NCBI GenBank assembly: GCA_016179685.1
Contig: JACPCR010000054.1
Span: forward strand, 62,001 to 126,000
Direction: 5' to 3'
Source of the DNA: Planctomycetota bacterium
Lineage (GTDB): Bacteria; Planctomycetota; PUPC01; JACPCR01
DNA length: 64,000 bases
Shown: one piece after another, positions 52,101-60,415 of the stretch
Layout: the number at the start of each line of letters is the position of its first letter
How positions within the stretch are numbered: the stretch's first letter is position 1
Position numbers and translations under genes: made by a program
The notes under the pieces: model-generated
Told to the model about the DNA's origin: nothing
Databases searched by the model: none
Seen by the model: the letters and a program-made list of their open reading frames with translations, nothing else

Positions 52101-55100
52101 ATTCCAGCTCTCGGGCACCGTGGCCACGGTCTGCCAGCTCTTGTTGTCCGCCGAGGTCTGCACCTGGTAGCGGATCGGCTCGCGGTCCCGCGCCCCCGTC
52201 CCGCGGTGCCAAACTACCCTGTCCACTGGAAAGACCTCCTTCAGGTCGATCTGAAGCCACTTCGGGGCCTGGCCGTCCATGAGGCCCATCCAGGACTTCT
52301 GCGGGTCCGGGTCCCCGTCGATGGCGTAGATCGCCTCATGCGCCTCGCTGAAGTCGCTCGCGATGGCGTCGGGCGGCCGGACGCCGGTTCTCACCAGGCC
52401 GTTGAACTTGCCCGTGTGGGGGCCGCTCTCCTGCAACGCCGCCCGGACCACGTCCCCGCTCGAGGCCGTGACTTCGACGCGGACCGTATCCGGCTCGGAC
52501 GAACGGTCCAAATCCAGATCGACGACGCGGAGATAAATGTTGTTGCCGGGCTTGACCTGAGTGGCATCGCGGAACTCGCGCCGTTTCTTGTGCGGGTCCT
52601 CGAAGAGATCGCCGCGGATTTCCACCTTGGCCTCTTCCTCCTCCGGGATTTCGGATGCGCTGGCGAGAAGCCTCCCGTCCGCCGCGACCCGCAGGGTAAA
52701 TTCCCGCGCATGGGCATCCTCCAGCACAAAGTCCTTGGCAAAGTCCGGATCGTAGTAATACGTCAGAACGTCGGAGCCGGAGACCTGGAGGACGTGGTCG
52801 CCGGACTCCGGCTCGCCGAGCCTCGTCTGGATGGAGCCGACGAAGAGGCCCGCGCCAGCTTCCGACTTGGCCAGAATGACGCGCTCCCGGTCCCTCTTCT
52901 TCCCGTCCGGCCCGACCCCTTGCACGATCACGGGCACTTCGAGCGAGCCCCGCGTGATGTTGAGGTCCTGGTCCGAGACGCGAATGCGCATCTCGCCTCC
53001 GAGGTCCACCACCCGCCGGGACTCCCCGCTCCAGGCCCCGATGAGCTTGAGGGTATCCACCGCCTCCTTGTAGCGCCCCTGCTCGTGGTAGACGGAACCC
53101 AGCCGAAAGATGATCTCGTCGGCGGTCTGGGGATTCGGGCTCATCATGAGGACCGTGCGGAATTCGTCGGCCGCGGCCTTCTTCTCCTCGAGACTGTGGT
53201 AGAGAATGCCCATCAGGATGTGCGCCCGGATCACCGTGTCCCGCTCCGGATGGTCCAACAGGTCAGCCAGAATCTCCCGGGCCTGGTCGAAAAGCTTCTG
53301 GGCGATGAACACCGTGGCGATCTTGAACCGCGCCTCGATGCCCTCGGACAGGGCCGGATACCGGTTCGCCACGGCCGTGTAGTGCTCCCGCGCGATCTCG
53401 TAGCGCTCGTCGCGGTAGAAGCAGTCTCCAAGAAGGATTTGCATCATGGCCTTGTCCGAGTCCGCAACGAGGGGGTCCGCCTCGCGCCGGGCCAGAAAAG
53501 CGGAGCAAATCTCCACGGCGGGCTTGATCGCCTTGGACGCCAGGTGATGCCGGACGATCAGGCGGAGGTACTCGGCGCTGAGCTTGTGCTGGTGCTGAGC
53601 GAAAATCTCCAGGTTCTCCTGGTAACGCTGCCAGGCCAGCTCCTCCTCGCCGGAAAGCGCGAAGGCGTTGCCCCAGAGCAGCCCCGCCTCCGGCGCAGCC
53701 GCATCGATCACCAAAGCGCCCGATCCGCTCTCCGTCAGGGCCTCGCCCAGGAGCTTTTCGGCGTCGGCGATCCGGTTCTTATCGGCGAACTTGGGGTTGA
53801 GCCGGAGGAGGGAGCGAAGGATGGCGGCGGCCTCTCCGTAGCGCTTTTCCCGCATGCGGCCCGCGGCGAACTCGCGAAGGCTGTCCCAATGCCATGCCTC
53901 CTCACGCGGCGCGTTGTAGACCATCCTCTGAATCTCCAGGTTGGCCTGGAGGTCGTCGCCGCGCAGCCGGTAGAACTGGATCAGATGTTTTCGAGCCTCG
54001 AAGGCCTCGGGCCGGTTCGCATACTGCCGCGTCATCTCCCCGACGAAATCGAGGTAGCGCTGGACCGACTCGGGCGGCTGAAGTTCATAAAGCTGCACCT
54101 CGGCGACCATCATCTGGTTCGGCATCGCTGGGGAGCCCCCGCCGGCCTGCTGCAGGATGCGGATGGCCGTGGTGGTCACGGGACTGAACCGGTGCTCCAC
54201 GAGGACGGCTTCCGCGGGCCTGGCCCGTTCGAAGCCCGGCACATCGCGGAAGTCATTGCCTTGCAGGACCTGGAGCTTGTAGGCCTTGGGAAGCTCCGCG
54301 GCGTGTCCCCAGTAAATGCGCACACGATGCACGGCTGCGGCCCGGTGCAGCACGCAGTCCACCCAGTGGGGCCTCGGCGAGACGTCGGAAAGCCAGGAGC
54401 GGGCGGGGTTGCCCCTTTCGCCGTCGGTGATCCCGTCGTGAATCCAACCGGGGGAGGTGCCGGTGGAGAACGTCGTATCCACCTCGGCGTGGAAAGGAAG
54501 TCGGGGGCCGTAATGATCGAGGAGGCGATACCAGGCGTTGGAAACCTCGGCGTGGGCCTGGTTGCCGAATTTCTGGCGCACCTGCTCCGCGACCGCGGAC
54601 CCGGCCTCGACCTGGCCTGAGGCCAGGAGAAGATGACTGAGACGGTCAGCCGCACGCAGATTCTCGCTCCACTTGTCGCGAAAACGGTCCCAAACCACGC
54701 GATAGGCCTCGATGGCGCGCGGAATGCCGTCGCGCTCGGGCTCGTAACGCTGGCCGAGGCGAAAGTAAATCTCCGCCGCTCTCGGGTTGCCCGGGTTGCG
54801 CTCGAACCACTTCTGGACCAGATCGTTCCGGGCGTCCGCCGTGAAGGCGTCGATCGCCGTCAGGGTGCAGAGCACCGCGGCCTCGCTGTCCGGATATTTC
54901 TCCACCAGCTCGGTGAACACCTTGGCCGCCTCGCCCGGCCGATTCTGGTAGAGGTGCGTCTGCCCGGCTCGGAAGGCCATCTCCAGCGCCCGCGGGTGGT
55001 CCGAAAACGTCTCCCGCCACGTCCGGGCGTAGGCGATCGCCTCGTCGTAGCGCTGAAGCCGGTTGTAGAGGTCCCAGAGGCTGAGCCCGCCGTGCCAGAC

Positions 55101-58100
55101 GTCAACGGCCTCCTTGCCCTGGTAGCCCATGTATTTCTGATAATGCTCGATGCTCCGAGCATAGTCCCGCGGGTCTCGGTCACGGTACAAATCCCCGAGA
55201 ACGCGCTCCCAGGAGGGGGCCGGCCGCTCCCGGTTGAACTGTTCCGCCAGTTCCCGGGCCCTGGTCACGTTGCGCCAGCGATCCGAGGCCACCCAGATGA
55301 TTTTCTCCTGCAGGCCGGTCGGATCGGCCTGGGCAGGCAGATGGCCCAGCATGGCCAGTAGCTCGGCGACCTCCTCTTCGAAAAGAGCCCGGCGGTCCAG
55401 GGCTTCGGCCAGCTCGCGGATGCAGCGCAGGTTGCCGGGGGCCAGAGCCCGCGCCTGCCGGTAACGCTCGAGGGCCCTCTCCGGCTCGCGCTGAGCTTCC
55501 AGCAATTGGGCCAGCCGCAGGAGCACGAACGGCTCGGGCTTGTCCGGCAGCAGAGCCTCGGCCTTCTCGAGGTCGCCCTGGAGAAGGATGAGTTCCAGTT
55601 TGAGGCCGGAGAGAATCCCCAGGATTTCGTCCTGGCCTTCGGGAACCTTCTTCTCCTCTTCCCCGCCCTCCTCGTAGGCCTTGTAGTGGCTCATGGCCTG
55701 ATCCCACCGCCCCAGCGCGTGCTGGCATAACCCCGCCCGGAACAGGTCCAACCCTTCCAGCTTCCGCGGCTTGAGCAGGAGCACGCCGCCCGTCAGGCCG
55801 CCGGGCCCGGCCCGGTCGAGCACCCGCACGACCAGGCTGATCACCCGGACGGGCTGGTCTTCGCTGGCCACGGTGAAGGGGAAGCGGAACGAGCCGCCCC
55901 CGCTGTGCTGTGCGCTCAGGACGCCGTTCACGTAGACCCAGGCCTCGTCCTGGACGCCCTCGAAGATCAAGGTGTACGGGTCCGGAGTGCCGCTGTGCGG
56001 GAAGTCGAGCCGATACCAGCCGTACCCGTCGAAGTCGCCGCCCCAATCCTGTCCGGCGTTCATCTCGCCCCAGGCGGCGTCGAGAGGCGCGGTGACCCAG
56101 CTTTCCTTCTCGCCCGCGTTGTCCGGGTCCCGCCGGAAGCGCCACTTTTCGAGTCGAGCCTTCTCGAAGGAAAGCTGCTCCAGGAGGGGGCTGACCTGTC
56201 CCTTGCGGATTTCGTCGAAGAAGCCGCCGAGGCCGCGGAGGGCTGGATGGGCGGCGAGCCGAGCCATGGCGGCCAGGGCTGTGAGCTGAGGCTGGACCTC
56301 GCCCAGGAGGCCCCAGGCGGCCCCCTGGATGCCGAGGGCCAGGGCCGCGGCCGCGTCCGAATCGTCCTCGAGAAGGACGTCCCGCGCGATGCGGACCGCC
56401 TGCTCGAGCCGGGCCTTGGCCTCTGCGGGATCGCGTTTCGCCGCGGCGTCGGATTCGCCCGCACGGCCCGCTGGCGGCGGCGGCGGGCTGGCCAGCCGGA
56501 CCTGCCGGCCCGCCAACTCCGCCAGGGCCTCGCGCAGGCGAGCGTGGCCCGGGAAGCGGGCGAGGCTGCGCCGCAGGAGGCCTTCCGCACGATCGAGCTG
56601 GCTGGCCGCCTGGGCGTGGTCGAGCAGCCGCGCCGGGGCGTGCCCGGCGGCGGCGTAATGGGCGTGGGATGGGAATCGCTCGAAGATGGGGGCCAGGGCC
56701 TCCACCACCTTCGAATGCTCCTTGCGGGGCTCGTACACCGCCGTGGCGAGTTGCCAGCTCGCCTTGCAGACGATGTCCCCATCCGAGGGGAAACGGGCCT
56801 GGGCGTCCTTCAACAGCGCTTCCGCTTGGGCATAAAGCGCCTGAATCTCCGGAGTGTCCGGCGTCTCGCCTTCCGGGGCGCCGGCCCCTTTCTGCTTCTC
56901 CCGGATTTCCGCGGCCTTGCCCAACGGGCACTCGCTGATCGCCACGAAGAGGTCGCCGCTCGGAAAACGAGCCGCGGCCTGCTGGTAGGTCTGGAGCGCA
57001 GCGTCGAACTGGCCCGCCGACTTCTGCCGCTGGGCCAGCTCGAGGCGGTCCTCGAGGCTCTCCGGGTGCAGCTCGACCATCCGGGCGAGCGCCGCCAGCG
57101 ATTCCTCCTTCCGATCCAGGTCCCACAGGAGACTGGCGTAGGTCCGGCTCGCCGCCCGGGCTTCGGCGCTCTGTCCGTGCCGCTTCATGAAATCCTCGTA
57201 GGCCGGCAGGATTCGGTCTGGGTCGTGCGTCTTTTCAAGCGCGCGGAGCTTTGCCAGTCGCGTCTCCGGCGTGTCGTGCAGGCGGAGGACCTGGTCATCA
57301 GCATCCGCGGCGTTCTGGAACTGTTTCAGCCGCTCCAGATAGAGTTGTGCCAGGCGCGTCCAGATCGCTTCACGGTCCGGGGCGTCCGGGTATTTCTCGA
57401 GGTAAGCGCGGTATCGGGACACGGCCACCGCATACTGCCGCACTCCTTTCTGGTCGGACAACTCGGCGGTCTTCAACTGGGCCCTCGCGGCCAGAGGATG
57501 CTGGGGATACTTTTCTACCAGCAGCGTGTAGGCCTCGCGAGCCTTCAGGAAGTCCTGAGCCTGGTTTTCATACACCCGCGCAATGGCGAACTGCAACTCC
57601 GCCGCGGAAGCCGGGTCCGGCGCCTCCTCGAGCAGCGCTCGATACTCCCGCAAGGCCGTCTCCGTCTCGTGGAGCACCTCTTCGTAAATCCGGCACAGAT
57701 ACAGGCGAAGCGCCCCACCCTGCGGATCCTCCGGATAGCGGCCCAGATAGTCCCGGTAGAGAGCGATAGCCTTGGGAAAGTCGCCCCGGGCCTCATAGGC
57801 CCGGGCCGTCTTGAGCCGGTACTCCTTCTCACGCGGATCGCCCGGCCACTGCTGGACGAATTCCTCGAAGACGCGGCAGGCCTGAATGGGCTCCCCAATC
57901 TCGAGAAGACACTGGCCGAGCCGGAGTTGAGCGTCCCGGTAACGATCGTCCCGGGGGGCCGATTGGAAAAACTGGCGGTAGGACTTGACCGCGGCGTGAA
58001 GGTCGCCCGCCTGCGCCTGCTGCTCGGCGCGAGCCGCGAGCTCTGCAGGCGTTTGGGCCATAAGAGGCACGGCGAATGCCAGGATCGGGATCAGCGACCA

Positions 58101-58121
58101 GGGGCCCATCCGACACGACAT
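49146..58121 (-). CDS. Giant exported TPR protein with discoidin, galactose-binding-like and PA14 domains (~2991 residues)
   Basis: Start ATG 58121 (GAGGG five bases upstream) gives a clean signal peptide (SLIPILAFAVPLMAQ-TP); the frame opens at 58199. Approximate order: TPRs 20-620 (AVKSYRQFFQSAP, KAIALYRDYLGRYPEDP), a beta-sandwich 657-787 (YGWYRLDFPHSG, EAWVYVNG), TPRs 800-1210, discoidin-like domain 1214-1350, TPRs to about 1700. Beta repeats with a VxVxDxDLDxSxExD theme occupy 1707-1907 and 2257-2674. A second discoidin-like domain is at about 1914-2000 and a PA14 domain at 2044-2160 (TYEFAVDSDDASFLLVDGEL). Last come BamD/CpoB-like TPRs, 2734-2990. Fully open over 9 kb. Likely a periplasmic or surface scaffold that binds glycans; role unknown. 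Confidence 0.85.
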   Translation of the reverse strand: MSCRMGPWSLIPILAFAVPLMAQTPAELAARAEQQAQAGDLHAAVKSYRQFFQSAPRDDRYRDAQLRLGQCLLEIGEPIQACRVFEEFVQQWPGDPREKEYRLKTARAYEARGDFPKAIALYRDYLGRYPEDPQGGALRLYLCRIYEEVLHETETALREYRALLEEAPDPASAAELQFAIARVYENQAQDFLKAREAYTLLVEKYPQHPLAARAQLKTAELSDQKGVRQYAVAVSRYRAYLEKYPDAPDREAIWTRLAQLYLERLKQFQNAADADDQVLRLHDTPETRLAKLRALEKTHDPDRILPAYEDFMKRHGQSAEARAASRTYASLLWDLDRKEESLAALARMVELHPESLEDRLELAQRQKSAGQFDAALQTYQQAAARFPSGDLFVAISECPLGKAAEIREKQKGAGAPEGETPDTPEIQALYAQAEALLKDAQARFPSDGDIVCKASWQLATAVYEPRKEHSKVVEALAPIFERFPSHAHYAAAGHAPARLLDHAQAASQLDRAEGLLRRSLARFPGHARLREALAELAGRQVRLASPPPPPAGRAGESDAAAKRDPAEAKARLEQAVRIARDVLLEDDSDAAAALALGIQGAAWGLLGEVQPQLTALAAMARLAAHPALRGLGGFFDEIRKGQVSPLLEQLSFEKARLEKWRFRRDPDNAGEKESWVTAPLDAAWGEMNAGQDWGGDFDGYGWYRLDFPHSGTPDPYTLIFEGVQDEAWVYVNGVLSAQHSGGGSFRFPFTVASEDQPVRVISLVVRVLDRAGPGGLTGGVLLLKPRKLEGLDLFRAGLCQHALGRWDQAMSHYKAYEEGGEEEKKVPEGQDEILGILSGLKLELILLQGDLEKAEALLPDKPEPFVLLRLAQLLEAQREPERALERYRQARALAPGNLRCIRELAEALDRRALFEEEVAELLAMLGHLPAQADPTGLQEKIIWVASDRWRNVTRARELAEQFNRERPAPSWERVLGDLYRDRDPRDYARSIEHYQKYMGYQGKEAVDVWHGGLSLWDLYNRLQRYDEAIAYARTWRETFSDHPRALEMAFRAGQTHLYQNRPGEAAKVFTELVEKYPDSEAAVLCTLTAIDAFTADARNDLVQKWFERNPGNPRAAEIYFRLGQRYEPERDGIPRAIEAYRVVWDRFRDKWSENLRAADRLSHLLLASGQVEAGSAVAEQVRQKFGNQAHAEVSNAWYRLLDHYGPRLPFHAEVDTTFSTGTSPGWIHDGITDGERGNPARSWLSDVSPRPHWVDCVLHRAAAVHRVRIYWGHAAELPKAYKLQVLQGNDFRDVPGFERARPAEAVLVEHRFSPVTTTAIRILQQAGGGSPAMPNQMMVAEVQLYELQPPESVQRYLDFVGEMTRQYANRPEAFEARKHLIQFYRLRGDDLQANLEIQRMVYNAPREEAWHWDSLREFAAGRMREKRYGEAAAILRSLLRLNPKFADKNRIADAEKLLGEALTESGSGALVIDAAAPEAGLLWGNAFALSGEEELAWQRYQENLEIFAQHQHKLSAEYLRLIVRHHLASKAIKPAVEICSAFLARREADPLVADSDKAMMQILLGDCFYRDERYEIAREHYTAVANRYPALSEGIEARFKIATVFIAQKLFDQAREILADLLDHPERDTVIRAHILMGILYHSLEEKKAAADEFRTVLMMSPNPQTADEIIFRLGSVYHEQGRYKEAVDTLKLIGAWSGESRRVVDLGGEMRIRVSDQDLNITRGSLEVPVIVQGVGPDGKKRDRERVILAKSEAGAGLFVGSIQTRLGEPESGDHVLQVSGSDVLTYYYDPDFAKDFVLEDAHAREFTLRVAADGRLLASASEIPEEEEAKVEIRGDLFEDPHKKRREFRDATQVKPGNNIYLRVVDLDLDRSSEPDTVRVEVTASSGDVVRAALQESGPHTGKFNGLVRTGVRPPDAIASDFSEAHEAIYAIDGDPDPQKSWMGLMDGQAPKWLQIDLKEVFPVDRVVWHRGTGARDREPIRYQVQTSADNKSWQTVATVPESWNYHDKLVYGPLRVRTLPNYIGDPKVLRDIMDMCELAPRVYGEARTPWIHDDEGNPFGPDEYYIAVLWGNLWCPETGTYEFAVDSDDASFLLVDGELVAEFPGNHAASGNWSHSGKILLQKGLHKITCYFQEWEIVQVLRVAWRLPSRSNFEIIPKEFFDPARYPELNQSEKLTARQFEIQEAKEGHGAALTFAPRPARFVRFLIDEFHSDAPAIALLEVWSGDRKIVPTPGVRIHELARNETLELTPGDAITASYTDEVNVEPGTPVIHRQKLSVTYYNGSMAALTRQWQENEATGERKAAELLTQRVNAGDPFLVRIVDYDMDTSDGIDKAEFVVRTLRAGEETKWIAKETEPFSGIFEAELRTSAKAQAGCITLGEGEAMEIAFVDRENTLPGNPTERTWKVVENVPTLGRVRVIPFGRDAPGEEQWQDHLRLISLDDGLTVEVVDPDQCLHEGSTIRVRLDGSFGKDTAIVECKVAGASTGVTPWEGGNPAQLLDALGLGLFRGHIKTLLGDEKSPDFVVQAAGLTDEESVYKIKSPMSKRKGQKDEPTVPVLNVSGQDLITVTYVDQESPDNPLETEVHATARILSNGTLGFFDDKYEENVEAAHVGESFFLQVTDFDADTTGERDQVQVQVETSLGDALTLPLTETLSHSGVFNAAVPLVHALAADPANQAVEADYGSRIRVLYLDERNTEAEGPAERVAGVDVVAGTDGVVAAFSKKYPDDKTAMETEFKIGECFFNLGREHLKMKKPELGRKELDEGRQILRDLLTYFPDAEIVDQAAFMLGNLDAEEQRYDDAIVTYRRITRDHADSPVAPEAQFAMAKAFESKGEFDRACEEYVRLAYKYPDSPLLADAMIRIGIYFFDKKDYRTAISVFGRFTDRFPDHSDSVKVYFKMGLAYILGEAFLPGAEHFKGFIDKFPQSDLVPAAMYWAGDAFLKGQDARKAYQMFKRCTWDYPETKWAKYARGRLTSPVFDHIAEEE

Positions 58122-58231
58122 CCGGCCCTCGAACGGGCCCGGAGGCAGCCCAGTGCCTTTCTGGATCGCACGTATAATGTTGAACGCGGGTGACATCATC
58201 GGGATTCGGCGAAGCCGAAACAGGCCCGCAA

Positions 58232-58270
58232 ATGAAATCCGCGGAGCCCGAAGGGCGGAGCGGATTTCAT
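58232..58270. repeat. GAAATCCGC hairpin repeat, copy 2
   Basis: ATGAAATCCGC (58232-58242) pairs with GCGGATTTCAT (58260-58270); the inner GCCC-GAA-GGGC stem is preserved. Same element as 43586-43622 with a few changes in the inner part. Confidence 0.7.
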
Positions 58271-58440
58271 GTTAGCAGCCTCGACCGGGTCATTCAAACG
58301 GGACGCGGGAAGTTGTATGATACTCATTAAGAAGGCCAATGGCCGCCTTCCACGGCACGGACGGCCGGACGGTCAGGAGCGTGATTGACGGAGCTGATAG
58401 ACTCGCTTCGTTGTGTCAGAGAGAAACAAGATCGGCTGGA

Positions 58441-58507
58441 ATCACGGAGAGCACGGAGAAAACCAGCAAAGGGTTTTCTCAGAATCCCTCCGTGTCCTCC
58501 GTGGTTC
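58441..58507. repeat. CACGGAG inverted repeat (empty counterpart of the CACAGAG pair)
   Basis: ATCACGGAGAGCACGGAGA (58441-58459) faces, on the other strand, ACCACGGAGGACACGGAGG (58507-58489), with about 30 bases between. The word pattern is that of the 28-bp repeats around the GxxExxY gene (CACAGAG replaced by CACGGAG). Confidence 0.6.
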
Positions 58508-58668
58508 ACCTTGGACTTGCGCGCTCGCCAGGATGAAAGTCTCTGCGCCTCGGTGGCTCATGAGCAGTCTCCGTTCGGGGCATTCCAAGCCCATGACCTG
58601 GGAAAAGGGAAAAAACGCAAGTGTTGGTGTAGAAGGCTCTTATCTGGTTGTTTCTCAGGAGATCCTTT

Positions 58669-59871
58669 ATGGCCTGCAGAAGCCACAGGACATTCCCTCT
58701 GTGCTTGGGGTCTCTGTTGTTCTCGACCCTGGGTCCGGCGCAGGAGATGCGCGAGACTCCCCATGGCCGGCTCGAGACCCTGCACGGCTACACCGTGGTC
58801 TCTCTGGAAGGAACACCCCAGGAGATGGGGAAGGCTTGCGGACAGCTCCTGGGTCCCACGATCCGCAGGGTCGTCCAGGCGATGATCACTGACGGGATCG
58901 GACGTGACCGAGCGGCTTATGAGAACATCCTGGCGGGCAGCCGGAGGATGGAGGCACACCAGCCTGCGGACTACCGCGAAGAGGTGCGGGCCATGGCTGA
59001 GGCGGCTCGTGTGGCTTACGATGATCTGCTGCTCCTGCAGTATTTCGGCGACGTTCGGAGGTGCATCAGCGGGCCCGGAAGCTCAGCGCTGTGCACCTCC
59101 TTCGCCGTCCTGCCTCCGAACACGGGCGAGGAAGTGTGCCTGGTGGGCCGCAACTTGGATTACTTCGACCACGGGGTGGGCGAGTACGCCTCCATCCTGG
59201 TTCATTACCGGCCGGAGGGCAAGATTCCCTTTGTAACGGTGACTTGGGCCGGGATCGTCAACGGCTGGACGCTGTTGAGCCTGAAGGGGATCGTGGTGTC
59301 CAACAACACGGCGTTCGGCGCCCGCAAGGAGTCTCTCGAGGGAATTTCCACCTGTTTCCTGCTCCGGTACGTTGCGGAGCGTGCGGGAAGCCTGGACGAG
59401 GGCATCGCCCTGGTCCGGCAGGCGAAGCGGGCGTGCGGCACCAACATGCTGATCGCGGCGGGCCGGCCGCCCGGCGGGGCCATCCTCGAGTTCGACAGCG
59501 AAAGGGTCATGGTGCGCCGGCCGACCCGCGGCTTCGTCGGCGCCGCCAACAGCTTCCTGTCGCTCTACGATAAGGATGTGGAGGGCGAGGTCTTCCATGG
59601 CGGACGGCTCGGGTGCGTCCAGAACCTCGTGGACGGCCGCCGGGGCAGGCTGGGCCTGTCGGACAACCTCGCCGGGGCTGAAGGCGTCCCCATCACGACC
59701 ATGAACCTGCATTCCGCGATGATTGACGCGACGAACCTGCGCATCAGGGTCGCCATGGGCAGAATCCCCGCCTACCGGCTGCCCTATCGGGCCTTCCGTC
59801 TGACGGAGCGGCGTCTCGTGGCGGAGGAGGAAGTGGATTCTGCCGATGGGAAGGCGGCGGAGGGTGAATGA
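58669..59871 (+). CDS. C45-family (acyl-coenzyme A:6-APA acyltransferase-like) Ntn hydrolase, exported
   Basis: 400 residues from ATG 58669, with AGGAG seven bases upstream. An N-terminal signal peptide (about 1-25: TFPLCLGSLLFSTLGPAQ) precedes the sequence. The central SSALCTSFAVLP carries the likely nucleophile Cys, preceded by a propeptide-like segment. GRNLDYFDHGVGEYA and VTWAGIVNGWTLLSLKGIVV SNN-type motifs follow, the latter matching the C45/AAT fold, where the Cys becomes N-terminal after self-cleavage. Predicted amidase or acyltransferase in the periplasm; substrate unknown. It diverges from the giant TPR gene, sharing the upstream region. Confidence 0.8.
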   Translation: MACRSHRTFPLCLGSLLFSTLGPAQEMRETPHGRLETLHGYTVVSLEGTPQEMGKACGQLLGPTIRRVVQAMITDGIGRDRAAYENILAGSRRMEAHQPADYREEVRAMAEAARVAYDDLLLLQYFGDVRRCISGPGSSALCTSFAVLPPNTGEEVCLVGRNLDYFDHGVGEYASILVHYRPEGKIPFVTVTWAGIVNGWTLLSLKGIVVSNNTAFGARKESLEGISTCFLLRYVAERAGSLDEGIALVRQAKRACGTNMLIAAGRPPGGAILEFDSERVMVRRPTRGFVGAANSFLSLYDKDVEGEVFHGGRLGCVQNLVDGRRGRLGLSDNLAGAEGVPITTMNLHSAMIDATNLRIRVAMGRIPAYRLPYRAFRLTERRLVAEEEVDSADGKAAEGE

Positions 59872-60415
59872 ATTGCTCTTTGGAAGCGCGGTTTATGAAG
59901 CTCGCGGACTCGCTTCGCTGTGACAGCTAGAAACAAGGGTCTGGGTGGCCGAGGTAGAGATTTACTTGTAAAAGTTTGCGCGTCGCGCGGAGATGTTGGA
60001 GTCACGCCTGCCTGCCGCGCGGCGGCGCAGACAGGCCTTGAGGCGTGGCGCTGCTCGGACAACGGCTAAGTGGTTGTATATAAACGTGTTACCAGCTTGT
60101 TTCTCAGGAGATGGCTGCTCTGTAGGACGGTATCGCGTTTGACCCACAGGTTGTGGCGTGGGCGGACGCGCTGGCATCCGCGGGATGCGGACGGACACTA
60201 TCCCACACCCGCGACCCGAACGCCTTCTTAAGAAACTCGTCGCGGCTCTCTCCGAAGGGGACCCAACTCCATCCATCTTTGCGGCGACGCGGCCCGCCAT
60301 TTTCCTTCCAAATTCTTGTCCTGTTTCGCCCTTTCAGGGCTATCCATGAGTCTCGCGCTTTTCTCTTTCACTCAGTTCTTACCAAGTCCCCTCCATCATC
60401 GCGGGTGAGGCGACC
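59872..60415. other. Intergenic region upstream of uvrA
   Basis: About 540 bases with no supported gene. It holds one palindromic repeat copy (60006-60036). A GCGTCGCGCGG motif at 59981-59991 is reminiscent of the dispersed repeat. CTTGTTTCTCAGGAGATGG at 60101-60115 resembles the leader of the preceding gene but starts no convincing frame. A LexA-type box was not recognised. Confidence 0.45.
60006..60036. repeat. Palindromic repeat, intergenic copy
   Basis: CCTGCCTGCCGCG and GCGCAGACAGG arms. It is the intergenic version of the palindrome found in frame in island genes and used as the IS110 target. Confidence 0.65.

Larger units (their letters stand above)
58122..58668. other. Divergent intergenic region with two repeats
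   Basis: About 550 bases, no supported gene. Contains a TTCGGC-GAA-GCCGAA hairpin (58205-58219), the GAAATCCGC hairpin copy 2 and the CACGGAG inverted repeat. CTCAGGAGATCC at 58655-58666 is the ribosome-binding site of the next gene. Confidence 0.5.
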
